Below are positions 28,643-37,150 of a DNA stretch of 64,000 nucleotides, in pieces. The notes under the pieces were generated by a model. It made no database searches, was not told the DNA's origin, and was given only the letters and a program-made list of their open reading frames with translations. The stretch is from assembly GCF_002943425.1 (NCBI RefSeq), contig NZ_PTRA01000004.1:248001-312000 (forward strand), in the 5' to 3' direction. Within the stretch, counting starts at the first letter, position 1. Each line of letters opens with the position of its first letter. Position numbers and translations under genes: made by a program. This DNA is from Siphonobacter curvatus (GTDB lineage Bacteria; Bacteroidota; Bacteroidia; Cytophagales; Spirosomataceae).

Positions 28643-29230
28643 TTATCCTTCGAAAAGAACCGTTGCCAGCACGCTGAATGTGATGCCCAGGTCTTTTTCG
28701 ACGGCGATTTTCAATACTTTCATCGAACGTACCATGTGTTTTTTGATGATGTTGCGGGAAACGCCCAGTTCAGCGGCGACTTCTTCGTAGGAAAGTCCCT
28801 GTTGACGGCACAGTTCAAAAACCCGCCGACTCTGATTCGGTAAGGTGGCTAGTACCGATTGAATAAACCGCTGGTATTCAATCGTCTGCCATTCATCATC
28901 TACGGATGATGAGGTTTGTTCATACGTTTTAACGAAGGAGCTGAGGTTTTTTTCTTCCGATAAGACTTTTTTCAGAACGTTGAGACTCAGGTTTTTACCA
29001 GCTGTCAGCAGATACGATTTGAAGGCACTGATTTCCGGTAGCCGACCCCGATCTTCCCAAATCCGCAGAAATACTTCCTGACAAATGTCTTTCGTTACAT
29101 CCGACGATTTCACGATGGAATACACAAAACGGTACAGAAGCGGCCGGTAGCGGTCATGCAATTCCGCAAAGGCATTTGCATGGCCTTCGGAGGCGAGCTG
29201 CAGCAGTACTTCTTCAGTCAGGAGACGCAT
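28643..29230 (-). CDS. ECF-type RNA polymerase sigma-70 factor
   Basis: A 195-residue ECF sigma factor of the Bacteroidota FecI-like class. Region 2 includes LLYRFVYSIVKSSDVTKD, then EVFLRIWEDRGRLPEI. Region 4 is LPNQSRRVFELCRQQGLSYEEVAAELGVS followed by RNIIKKHMVRSMKVL. It starts the sigma, fecR, (terminator), STN-susC, susD, lipoprotein, peptidase series and probably drives the susC promoter. The gap to fecR is 118 bp. Confidence 0.94.
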   Translation of the reverse strand: MRLLTEEVLLQLASEGHANAFAELHDRYRPLLYRFVYSIVKSSDVTKDICQEVFLRIWEDRGRLPEISAFKSYLLTAGKNLSLNVLKKVLSEEKNLSSFVKTYEQTSSSVDDEWQTIEYQRFIQSVLATLPNQSRRVFELCRQQGLSYEEVAAELGVSRNIIKKHMVRSMKVLKIAVEKDLGITFSVLATVLFEG

Positions 29231-29635
29231 AAGTAGAAGTATTGGTTAAGTAAGTCGTTGCAATCGAAAACTAGACAACTGCCATAACCTAGATCCTTTG
29301 AGAAGGAACTAGACTACGTTTGCTCGTACGTTTACACGGGAGCCGCCTACGCTGGGGAAGGATTTTCAACGGACTCCGGTAACGTAAAGAATTAAGGTAC
29401 TGAATGCGTACAATGCCAAAGGAAAGCTGCGGCTCTTGCCTGAGGGGAAGAGCTAATTAAGCAAGGAATTCGTAGAAATCAAAGAATTATTTGAAACGAT
29501 TTTAAGCGTATTTTTTTGCTTTGCCGGGCATACCGAAGCAGACGAGAGTATGACTACTACTTGGTTTTTATCGTTGTGCTTACTCCTTTTTCTCAGTATC
29601 GTCGAATGATTAGTCTCCATAGTCGTAATAAAAAT
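29231..29635. other. Upstream region of the sigma gene, possible micro-ORF
   Basis: About 0.4 kb. A 19-codon plus-strand frame at 29550-29609 encodes a hydrophobic peptide (MTTTWFLSLCLLLFLSIVE). It has no known homologue that I recognise, so it is not annotated as a gene. The rest presumably holds the sigma-gene promoter. Confidence 0.3.
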
Positions 29636-29668
29636 AGCCCAGAAGACTTATTGGACGTCCTCTGGGCT
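29636..29668 (-). terminator. Terminator after the VOC protein gene
   Basis: AGCCCAGAAGAC (29636-29647) pairs with GTCCTCTGGGCT (29657-29668) with one mismatch. On the minus strand ATTTTTATT follows. It lies 18 bp past the VOC gene stop. Confidence 0.8.
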
Positions 29669-29686
29669 GTGGAATGGTACATCTGA

Positions 29687-30115
29687 TTAGGATTCCGGTG
29701 TATAGTCGATCATCCATTGAATGCCATAGGCGTCGGTTAGCATGCCAAAGATTGTACCCCAGGACGAAGGCTCCAGGGGTACGCTTACCTTACCTCCCAC
29801 GGAAAGCCCCTCGAACAATCGCTGGGCTTCGGCTTGGCTATCCGGCGTGAGCGTAAGGGAAATCTGATTACCCGGAACCAGGGTATGACACATGGAATCG
29901 AGCACATCCGTACCCATCAGAATGACGCCACCCTTGCCCAGCGGCAAGGCGATGTGCATCAACTTATGCTGCTCATTTTCGGGGACGTTTGTGACTTCAG
30001 TCGTGTCTTTAAAGCGTATTAACGTCAGAAATTCGCCACCAAATACGCTTTGGTAAAAGCGGAAGGCTTCTTCGGTAGTACCGGGAAAGTTGAGATAGGG
30101 ATGTGCCGTGAACAT
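29687..30115 (-). CDS. VOC family protein, PhnB/glyoxalase-like
   Basis: A 142-residue vicinal-oxygen-chelate fold protein. It has the PhnB-like pattern: HPYLNFPGTTEEAFRFYQSVFGGEF at the start, MHIALPLGKGGVILMGTDV in the middle, and WGTIFGMLTDAYGIQWMIDY at the end. These are common, single-domain, cytoplasmic proteins without a firm reaction. It is divergent from the GlxA-type regulator with about 217 bp between the starts and has its own terminator. Confidence 0.9.
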   Translation of the reverse strand: MFTAHPYLNFPGTTEEAFRFYQSVFGGEFLTLIRFKDTTEVTNVPENEQHKLMHIALPLGKGGVILMGTDVLDSMCHTLVPGNQISLTLTPDSQAEAQRLFEGLSVGGKVSVPLEPSSWGTIFGMLTDAYGIQWMIDYTPES

Positions 30116-30332
30116 ACGTAAGGAACATTAAATAAGGAAAGGAATTTAATTCAGACCAACTGGGGAAAGCAGCCGTGTATCGCCAAAGAACCGGTCATCC
30201 AACGAGTAACGTTAATTTCTTTTCCCGAGCAGTTTCGGGGCAAAAGTAGCGTCTCCTCCATTGACGAGCGGGGTGTAAATCCGTCCATCTGTAGGGTTGA
30301 TTGCGACAGGTTTTTTCCCTAGTTTTACTCCC

Positions 30333-31313
30333 ATGAAGCATATCTCTATTCTGGTGCCGCAAGGGGCTATTTTAGGAAGTCTGGAGGGCTCTCGCCAACT
30401 GTTAACCCAGGTGAACGCATTCGTGAAAATGCAGGGACAGCCGCCCCTGTTTAAGGTACAGCTGGTAGGTCTCTGCCGGGAAACACCCGTGAGTGGCGGC
30501 CTTTTTACCGTCCACGCCGATCACTTGCTGGAGGAAATCACGCATACGGATCTCATCATCATACCGGCAGTAGATGGCAATATTGAAGAGGCGGTAGAAA
30601 AAAATAAACGCTTCATTCCCTGGATTACGCAGCAGTATCAACAGGGTGCGGAGGTGGCCAGTCTGTGTATGGGAGCATTCATCTTGGCTTCGACGGGCTT
30701 GTTACGGGGGCGTAAGTGTGCTACGCACTGGATGGCGGCTAATGATTTCCGCCGAATGTTTCCGGATGTCGAGCTGTTAACCGAAAAAATTATTACGGAC
30801 GAACAGGGCATTTACTCCAGCGGTGGAGCTTTCTCGTACCAAAACCTGATTTTACACCTGATCGAAAAGTACGCGGGTCGCGAACTGGCCATTCTTTCGG
30901 CCAAAGTTTTTGCGATTGAAATTGACCGGATCAGTCAGTCTTCGTTCATGATGTTTCAGGGACAGAAAGATCACGAGGATGCACTGGTACGCAAAGCTCA
31001 GGACTTTATCGAATCTAATTTTACGGAACGCATCACCGTCGAACAATTATCGGATCGGCTGGCCATCAACCGCCGCAGTCTGGAACGACGCTTCAAAAAG
31101 GCGACGGGGAATACAGTTAATGAATACATGCAGCGGGTCAAAATCGAAGCTGCCAAGAAGAGTTTTGAAGTGAGCCGTAAAAACATCAACGAAGTGATGT
31201 ACGACGTGGGCTACTCGGATACGAAAGCCTTTCGGGTGATTTTTAAGAAGACAACGGGCATGACGCCTCTCGATTATCGCAACAAATACAACAAACAGGC
31301 GGCGGCTTTGTAA
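30333..31313 (+). CDS. GlxA-type AraC regulator with DJ-1/PfpI domain
   Basis: A 326-residue regulator. The ATG at 30333 (MKHISILVPQGAILGSLEG) matches the first DJ-1/PfpI strand; an earlier ATG at 30297 adds 12 unlikely residues. The amidotransferase-like domain (1-190) keeps the nucleophile-elbow cysteine in VASLCMGAFILAS and the THWMAANDF segment. The C-terminal AraC domain has ITVEQLSDRLAINRRSLERRF and VGYSDTKAFRVIFKKTTGMTPLDYR. GlxA-like proteins often sense a small ligand through the degenerate DJ-1 domain. The adjacent divergent VOC gene is a possible target. Confidence 0.9.
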   Translation: MKHISILVPQGAILGSLEGSRQLLTQVNAFVKMQGQPPLFKVQLVGLCRETPVSGGLFTVHADHLLEEITHTDLIIIPAVDGNIEEAVEKNKRFIPWITQQYQQGAEVASLCMGAFILASTGLLRGRKCATHWMAANDFRRMFPDVELLTEKIITDEQGIYSSGGAFSYQNLILHLIEKYAGRELAILSAKVFAIEIDRISQSSFMMFQGQKDHEDALVRKAQDFIESNFTERITVEQLSDRLAINRRSLERRFKKATGNTVNEYMQRVKIEAAKKSFEVSRKNINEVMYDVGYSDTKAFRVIFKKTTGMTPLDYRNKYNKQAAAL

Positions 31314-31331
31314 GTAGATTCGTCTGCTTAT

Positions 31332-31366
31332 AGTCCCCTTGAACTTCGAAAAAGTTCAAGGGGACT
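31332..31366. terminator. Bidirectional terminator between converging genes
   Basis: AGTCCCCTTGAACTT (31332-31346) pairs perfectly with AAGTTCAAGGGGACT (31351-31365) around a four- to five-base loop. It lies between the stops of the GlxA-type gene (+) and the Cthe_2159-like gene (-). T-tracts are weak on both sides. Confidence 0.75.
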
Positions 31367-31373
31367 TGCGTTG

Positions 31374-32900
31374 TTACCGTCCCGTGTTTCCGCCAGCATT
31401 CGTTACCATTGTACTCGCCGTAAAACTGCCGGATTGGGTCCCCACTGTATACGTTCCGCTCGTATAAAGCCCGTTAAAAGTAGTGCTCGCGTCTATACTC
31501 CCTCCGCTATATACCCGGTACGACTGACCCATTTTAAGCTTTGGACTGGAAAACAACAGCGTTGTGAAGGTTTTGGGAAGTTGAAGTGTCAGTACCTCTG
31601 CTCCCTCATTCGATTCAATATGCAACAGTTGATTAGCTGAACCGCCGCCCATAATGACAGAAGGCTGCGTACTGACGGAAGCCGTTGGCGTACTCGTCGC
31701 TCCGCCCATACCGACCAGGATGCCACCGGTGATTTTAAACGTATTTCGGTCGCAATCAAAACCTTCTTCGGGGGCGGCGGCTCCAATGGATACTACTTTT
31801 CCACCCGTTACGGTCAGCTTGCCGTTGGAATCTATTCCATCGTTCGACGAACTGTTCGCATAAACGGTCCCACCATTGATGTAAATGAAGGTACCTGCAT
31901 TCAATCCATCATCGAAGGTTTTTACCGAAATGTTGCCACTATTGATGGTTAGTACGCTTTTGCTTTCAATACCCTCCCCCGCCGTTGAAGTGATGTTGAT
32001 CGTTCCGCCATTGATCGTCAGGTACGGGTCGATGCTGGTATCGGTATCATAAGACGCCGCAATTCCCTTGTCGGCCACGTTGATGGTAAAAGTCCCGTCG
32101 TTGATGACGACGTAGCCCTCTTCACACTGAATCCCGTCACCCTTCGTCGTCATGGTTACGGTCCCGCCGTCGGCAATGAACGCTTCATTGGTGTGAATGC
32201 CATCCGATACTGCACTGGGTATGGAGAGGGTTCCACTGATAATGCGGACATAATCATCACTACAAATGGCGTGTTTGTAATTTCCCTGCACACTCAGGCT
32301 TCCCTGGCCACTGAAGATCAGCTGTCCTTCACTAAACAGAGTAGCTTTTTGATCTTCCGTAGCGTTGGCAGCGTACGTTGCACCATCGGTCAGGATATTG
32401 GTAGTCTGATCGGCCAGTACAATAAACGCTCGTTTGCTGGATTGGATATTCAAAGCCGGACCATCCGTATTCGTTAGCGTCAGGCCATTCAGGGTAAGCT
32501 TGAATTTTTTATCGCTGTAAATTTTCACTGAACCATTGTTATTGACACCACTCAGTATGTAAGCCACTTCTGCAACGGTAGAGGTGATGATCACATCGCC
32601 GTTACTTTCTGTGACCTCTACCCCCTTCCCCGCCAACGGATTAGAGATAGTAACACTCGATCCAAATGCAATGCTAACTACCGAGGAAAAAGTGGCATTA
32701 GCCAGCAGATCCTCGGCATTGACGGCCCGGTCGGTGTTACCTTCGGGACTAGTGGAAGTGGTAGCGACACTGTCGATGGTTACTGCGTTACCAGTGTTCG
32801 TTGTGATCTCGGTGTTGTCCTTGGAACACGCCATCGTCAGCGTACTAAAGATCAAAAATGGGAGCCGACCCGCCCACGCGCGGCCAAAAATAAGGTTCAT
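31374..32900 (-). CDS. Carbohydrate-binding lipoprotein, Cthe_2159-like (DUF4353) beta-helix
   Basis: A 508-residue surface or periplasmic lipoprotein with lipobox TMAC after the hydrophobic FLIFSTLTMAC segment. From about residue 120 it is a right-handed beta-helix with repeated turns of about 20-24 residues: KLTLNGLTLTNTDGPALNIQ, TVTMTTKGDGIQCEEG, GTFTINVADKGIAASYD, TINITSTAGEGIESKS, TVYANSSSNDGIDSNG. This is the pattern of the Cthe_2159 family, whose founding member binds cellulose and acidic plant polysaccharides. No catalytic residues are assigned. It fits the plant-polymer theme of this region. Confidence 0.85.
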   Translation of the reverse strand: MNLIFGRAWAGRLPFLIFSTLTMACSKDNTEITTNTGNAVTIDSVATTSTSPEGNTDRAVNAEDLLANATFSSVVSIAFGSSVTISNPLAGKGVEVTESNGDVIITSTVAEVAYILSGVNNNGSVKIYSDKKFKLTLNGLTLTNTDGPALNIQSSKRAFIVLADQTTNILTDGATYAANATEDQKATLFSEGQLIFSGQGSLSVQGNYKHAICSDDYVRIISGTLSIPSAVSDGIHTNEAFIADGGTVTMTTKGDGIQCEEGYVVINDGTFTINVADKGIAASYDTDTSIDPYLTINGGTINITSTAGEGIESKSVLTINSGNISVKTFDDGLNAGTFIYINGGTVYANSSSNDGIDSNGKLTVTGGKVVSIGAAAPEEGFDCDRNTFKITGGILVGMGGATSTPTASVSTQPSVIMGGGSANQLLHIESNEGAEVLTLQLPKTFTTLLFSSPKLKMGQSYRVYSGGSIDASTTFNGLYTSGTYTVGTQSGSFTASTMVTNAGGNTGR

Positions 32901-33009
32901 ACGCTTACGTTCCGTTTGGTGTTGCTCTCTCCGAGCTTTTTGTAACCTTTACGCAGTACGGAACAGGCGTGTTGCAAACCTCATTATGAACTGTGGTTAT
33001 TTTAAACAA

Positions 33010-33044
33010 GAAACGTCCGACAAGAAGCTCTTGCCGGACGTTTC
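33010..33044 (-). terminator. Terminator after the general-stress protein gene
   Basis: GAAACGTCCG (33010-33019) pairs with CGGACGTTTC (33035-33044), with an inner CAAG/CTTG pair. On the minus strand it runs into TTGTTTAAAAT, 20 bp past the stop. Confidence 0.8.
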
Positions 33045-33064
33045 TCGGGTATATTATCCAATTA

Positions 33065-33601
33065 TTAAACTTTCAGTTTTCCTTCAATCGAATCGTCCAG
33101 TGTCTTACCCACCAGGGCTCCTACGGCTGTTTTGACCATAGCCACGGCATTACCGTGTTTGTTGTCCCAGTAATAACCTTCCTGAGCGGCTACCTGAATA
33201 ACCGTAATGCGGGGATCGTCTTCACCTTCGGTAAACCAGGCTTTTAAAATGGGATTCCAGAGTTCTTTGATTTTTTCCTTGTCTTTAGAAATGGTTGCCC
33301 GACCGTATACGCTCAGGAAATCAGAATGGGCAGAGCCTTGGAATAATAGGTGAACGTAGGGGTCGGCCTGAATATCCGCGTTTTTGTTACTGTCATCGGC
33401 ACTCAGGAACCAGAAGTTGCCCGATTCATCGACTTCCTGTACGGACATCGGGCGTACTTTCAGCGGTTGACCGCTCGTGATTCGGGTACAGAAATGACAG
33501 GTGCTGTTTTTTTCGGCCAGTTCGTTGATTTTCTTTCCGGCCTCGTTCCCTGCTAAATCTTCCTTATTCTTTTCAGGTTGCTGTTGATTGATACTATCCA
33601 T
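33065..33601 (-). CDS. Pyridoxamine 5'-phosphate oxidase-like general stress protein
   Basis: A 178-residue split-barrel flavin-binding protein of the general stress protein 26 group. Features: RPMSVQEVDESGNFWFLSADDSNKNADI, VHLLFQGSAHSDFLSVYGRATIS and a C-terminal YWDNKHGNAVAMVKTAVGALVGK. An N-terminal 30-residue charged, glutamine-rich extension (QQQPEKNKEDLAGNEAGKK) precedes the barrel. Members bind FMN or F420 and are linked to stress; the reaction is not known. It is followed by its own terminator and preceded by the acyltransferase on the same strand. Confidence 0.88.
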   Translation of the reverse strand: MDSINQQQPEKNKEDLAGNEAGKKINELAEKNSTCHFCTRITSGQPLKVRPMSVQEVDESGNFWFLSADDSNKNADIQADPYVHLLFQGSAHSDFLSVYGRATISKDKEKIKELWNPILKAWFTEGEDDPRITVIQVAAQEGYYWDNKHGNAVAMVKTAVGALVGKTLDDSIEGKLKV

Positions 33602-33653
33602 GATATTAGCGTTTTATCTGTTCGCCTAACCTTACAAAGACTGTTCCAGTCCC

Positions 33654-34781
33654 TTACCGAATGAATCGTCGGGTCAGCGAGAACTGATCCATAAGCCGGG
33701 CAATCAGATAACTTATGCCAAAAACCGAAAGGGCCATCCCCAGAATGTGTATCACCGGTGGCCATGAACCCAGAGCACCCAAAAGATCATACATGACATC
33801 CACAAAAATGAAATGGCACAAATACATCCCAAACGTCAGATAGGCCAGACGTGACCACCCGGCGGAAGGGCTGGCTTTTGCTTTCTGAACGAAGAGAAAT
33901 AGGGGGAATGTCATGAGGAAAACGTTGATACCGGCGAAATACCAAACAATTTCCAGATAGGCGTAATTGCCGGGAAACGATTGTTGCATGAGCACGTACC
34001 CACCCGCCGTACTGGCATAGCCAACCAGAAACAGGGGAATGCCAATAGCTAACGTTCGATTCCAGGTCCAGTTTAATGGATACCTAACCAGATAATACGC
34101 CAGCACCAGATATCCGATAAATCCCGATAGGTAATAAAAGGTACCGTAATCGTTCCAGTCGCATACCCCCAAAATTCCCTTGTTGCCGTAATTGCCCGCA
34201 TAGCCCAGTACCGGAGCTACCATTTTCATGTAAGGGAGTACCAGGGATATAGCCCAGACTTTCAAGACAACTTCCACGTCTTTTTTAGACGCCTGCTGTA
34301 GCCAAACGCTGAAAATCGGCATGATTAAATACAGGCCGATTAGCATGTACAGATACCACAACGGAATGGTGGCGAAGTTGAAATTGAAGACAAAGGTGTA
34401 GAGCTTGCGTACGGTCGCGGGCCAGGTATGATCGGTTTTATCAATCGCCGGATTCATGGTTCCGGGGTTGATGAAGTTGAGATACACATAAAAAAGGATG
34501 GGCAGTACGAGCGACCAGAACACCAGGGGTATCAGGATCCGTCCGATCCGTTTTTTGTAGAATTCGCTTACACTATTGGTTACGGGGAATAGTAGAACGC
34601 CCGTCAACATCACAAACAAGGGGACGCAGGGCCGGACTAAACTGCCGATGGCTACGCCCGTTAGAAAAGATTCGCGGTCGGCATCAAACTTGGCGACAAA
34701 GGGATCGCAGCAGTGGGACAAAATCACTAAAAAACAGGCCAGTACCCGAAGCCGGTCTACCCAGCCAATGGTTTCTTTCAT
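33654..34781 (-). CDS. Membrane acyltransferase, acyltransferase family 3
   Basis: A 375-residue integral membrane protein with about ten transmembrane helices. The N-terminal motif RLRVLACFLVILSHCCDPF has the catalytic-type histidine after the first helix, as in OatA/WecH/NodX-like O-acyltransferases. Other family marks are VPLFVMLTGVLLFP and FYKKRIGRILIPLVFWS. It transfers an acyl group, commonly acetyl, to a surface polysaccharide or other acceptor; the acceptor is unknown. It stands 52 bp upstream of the stress protein gene on the same strand. Confidence 0.88.
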   Translation of the reverse strand: MKETIGWVDRLRVLACFLVILSHCCDPFVAKFDADRESFLTGVAIGSLVRPCVPLFVMLTGVLLFPVTNSVSEFYKKRIGRILIPLVFWSLVLPILFYVYLNFINPGTMNPAIDKTDHTWPATVRKLYTFVFNFNFATIPLWYLYMLIGLYLIMPIFSVWLQQASKKDVEVVLKVWAISLVLPYMKMVAPVLGYAGNYGNKGILGVCDWNDYGTFYYLSGFIGYLVLAYYLVRYPLNWTWNRTLAIGIPLFLVGYASTAGGYVLMQQSFPGNYAYLEIVWYFAGINVFLMTFPLFLFVQKAKASPSAGWSRLAYLTFGMYLCHFIFVDVMYDLLGALGSWPPVIHILGMALSVFGISYLIARLMDQFSLTRRFIR

Positions 34782-35550
34782 AGTTAGGTTTAGTAAGGGA
34801 GGTGGCGATATCCATTTAAATGAAATGGAGCAGTCCGATTAAAAAAGACAACTATCGCTTGGTCTATAGCAGTAGCTTGGCCTTTGTCCATTCTGAGACA
34901 GCCTGCAAATTAAGATACGAAATCCTAATAAACAGGGCAGAAAAAGCTCCTTCCTCCGCATTATTTTAACTTCACCATCCGTAGTTCCCCCTAGGGTGAA
35001 TCGTTGCTGCCACTACTCTGAAGGGAAAGATAGTAATCAAGTCGTTGCTCCCTAATTCATCAGAAGCCATGCCTACTAAATTGTTCTAACCGAGCGAGAT
35101 GACCCAACAGCACAACTACGCTTTTGCTTAAGCAGCTTTGGTTATCGATTTTTAATGCTAGATTATATAGAAGGGATAAAAATAGTGTGACCCATTGTTG
35201 CGGCTACTTCTCGCTGGCGAACAAAATACCTCCCATGAAGACTGGCAAGTGGGTTTTATGAAAGCCTTCCGTCTTTACTCCTGCACCGATACCTTTGCTG
35301 TAAGAGCATTGAAATCGCCGACAACGAATAAACTTTTCCTATAAAACACTAACTATCAATTACTTATAGATATACATAGGAGGCTTGGCACAACAGTTCC
35401 CTCTTTTAAAAGTCCCATTTTTTAATCAATTACGCGATTAGCTCCTTCGACTTGTGTCTTCTCCTAGCGTTCAGCGTATACTTCATTGCGTTCACTATTC
35501 TACTATTTATCCTTCCATGAGTCACTCATGCTCTGACTACATGGAGTTGA
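34782..35550. other. Long intergenic region, no feature recognised
   Basis: About 0.77 kb with no convincing open frame or hairpin on either strand. It marks the change from the compact left part to the looser, partly decayed middle part of the window. The divergent promoters of the acyltransferase and Fic genes should lie here. Confidence 0.4.
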
Positions 35551-35552
35551 CA

Positions 35553-35610
35553 ATGCGGTGAATAGCAGCTATATTCACCGCACATCATGCGGTGAATAAT
35601 ATGTATATTC
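35553..35610 (+). promoter_or_regulatory. Repeat cluster over the Fic gene start (operator candidate)
   Basis: ATGCGGTGAATA occurs at 35553-35564 and 35587-35598. Its inverse TATTCACCGCA lies between them at 35572-35582, and a half-site TATTCA at 35605-35610 completes a second palindrome (GTGAATA ... TATTCAT). The cluster covers the promoter-proximal region and the ATG at 35601, so a bound protein would block initiation. The Fic protein has a C-terminal winged helix and could be the binder (inference). Confidence 0.6.
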
Positions 35611-36713
35611 ATGAACAGCCTCAGTGGCCTGCTTTTACCTGGAAGACTGAGGTCATTGCTTCGCTCCTGGCTTCCGTGCGTCATAAACAGGGGAAACTAA
35701 CGGGCCGAATGATCAGTCTGGGCTTTTCTTTACAGGAGGAGGCGGAGTTTAAAACGCTGACGCAGGATGTTTTGAAAACCAGTGAAATTGAAGGCGAATT
35801 GCTAAACCCGGACCAGGTGCGTTCCTCCATCGCTCGTAAGTTGGGCCTGGACATCGGCAATTCGGTTCCTTCGGATCGGCACGTGGACGGCGTTGTTGAC
35901 ATGCTACTCGATGCCACCCGGCATTATGAGCAACCCTTAACGCCTGATCGCCTGTTTGGCTGGCACGCCGCTTTGTTTCCTACGGGACGCAGTGGCATGT
36001 ATTCCATCACCGTTGGAAACTGGCGAACTTCGCTCACGGGTCCTATGCAGGTCGTGTCTGGAGCTATGGGTAGAGAAGTGGTTCATTTTGAAGCTCCGGC
36101 GGCAGAAAAGCTACCTGAGCAGATGCAGGCTTTTCTCACTTGGTTTAACCAGCATTTACCCCTGGACCCCGTTCTAAAAGCGGCCATCGCTCACGTATGG
36201 TTTGTAACCATTCACCCCTTTGACGACGGCAATGGACGTATCGCCCGAGCCTTAACCGACCTACTCCTGGCGCGCTCCGATGAAAGTACGCAACGCTTTT
36301 ACAGCATGTCCTCCCAGATTCAGAAAGAGCGTAAAGCGTATTACCAGACGCTGGAACAGACTCAAAAAGGAACCTTGGATATAACAGACTGGCTCAAGTG
36401 GTTTCTATCCTGTCTGGAGCGAGCCTTGCTAACGGCTGAAGAGACGCTGAATACCGTACTCGCTAAAGCTCAGTATTGGACCTTTTTTTCCGGTAAAAGC
36501 ATCAACGATCGTCAAAAGCTCATGCTTAACAAATTGTTGGATGGGTTTGAAGGAAAGTTGAATACGTCAAAATGGGCGAAGCTAACGAAGGTATCCACCG
36601 ACACGGCCCTACGGGATATTCAAAATCTGGAAAGCCAGGGCATATTGATTAAGGAAGAAGGCGGGGGCCGCAGTACACATTATCAACTAATAGATTTGCG
36701 AGAGACACGCTGA
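35601..36713 (+). CDS. Fic family protein with DUF4172 domain (class II)
   Basis: A 370-residue Fic protein. The ATG at 35601 (MYIHEQPQWPAFTW) matches the DUF4172 start; a GTG three codons earlier lies inside the operator repeat. The N-terminal domain carries the inhibitory-helix motif (S/T)xxxE(G/N) as T60-S-E-I-E64-G65. This places it in class II, where an N-terminal helix blocks the active site. The Fic core is HPFDDGNGR (205-213), with the catalytic histidine and all phosphate-loop residues intact, so AMP transfer is expected. The C-terminal ~80 residues look like a winged helix (WAKLTKVSTDTALRDIQNLESQGILI). Targets are unknown. Confidence 0.93.
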   Translation: MYIHEQPQWPAFTWKTEVIASLLASVRHKQGKLTGRMISLGFSLQEEAEFKTLTQDVLKTSEIEGELLNPDQVRSSIARKLGLDIGNSVPSDRHVDGVVDMLLDATRHYEQPLTPDRLFGWHAALFPTGRSGMYSITVGNWRTSLTGPMQVVSGAMGREVVHFEAPAAEKLPEQMQAFLTWFNQHLPLDPVLKAAIAHVWFVTIHPFDDGNGRIARALTDLLLARSDESTQRFYSMSSQIQKERKAYYQTLEQTQKGTLDITDWLKWFLSCLERALLTAEETLNTVLAKAQYWTFFSGKSINDRQKLMLNKLLDGFEGKLNTSKWAKLTKVSTDTALRDIQNLESQGILIKEEGGGRSTHYQLIDLRETR

Positions 36714-36991
36714 CTAAAGTAACTAGTAGGTGTCCCATTAGATGATCATTATATCTCTTCCTGGCCAGTCGTGACCCGAACGATTCACTATAACCCCAGA
36801 AGATACGAACGAAACTCTTATCTCTTCGTCGTGAAAGTCAACTCAATGGTTCTCAATACAAATCAAGTTAGAGCTGCCAGCAGCACAATAAAGAGGACAG
36901 CATAAGCCTCTCTTCCAATCTCTGCGGTTAGACAATTGTGATCATCACTGACAAGAACCAATCGAAATTTTAACAATCTACGAAGTGAAAT
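36714..36991. other. Intergenic region after the Fic gene
   Basis: Together with the region up to 37150 this is about 0.44 kb without a gene. I see only the terminator at 36992-37024. Confidence 0.4.
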
Positions 36992-37024
36992 AAATAGGCC
37001 GTCTCAAGATGAGACGGCCTATTT
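36992..37024. terminator. Strong bidirectional terminator
   Basis: AAATAGGCCGTCTC (36992-37005) pairs perfectly with GAGACGGCCTATTT (37011-37024). It lies between the converging Fic (+) and esterase (-) genes, 126 bp beyond the esterase stop. Confidence 0.8.
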
Positions 37025-37150
37025 GATTGGAAAGTTATTTCTGATCTCTGTTTAATTATACACTTAGTAACCAACCTTAAAACCTATAACTCATGACCAG
37101 ATTATAAAGGTGACTTCTATTGTTGTAGAAGATTTCGATACATGATTAAT

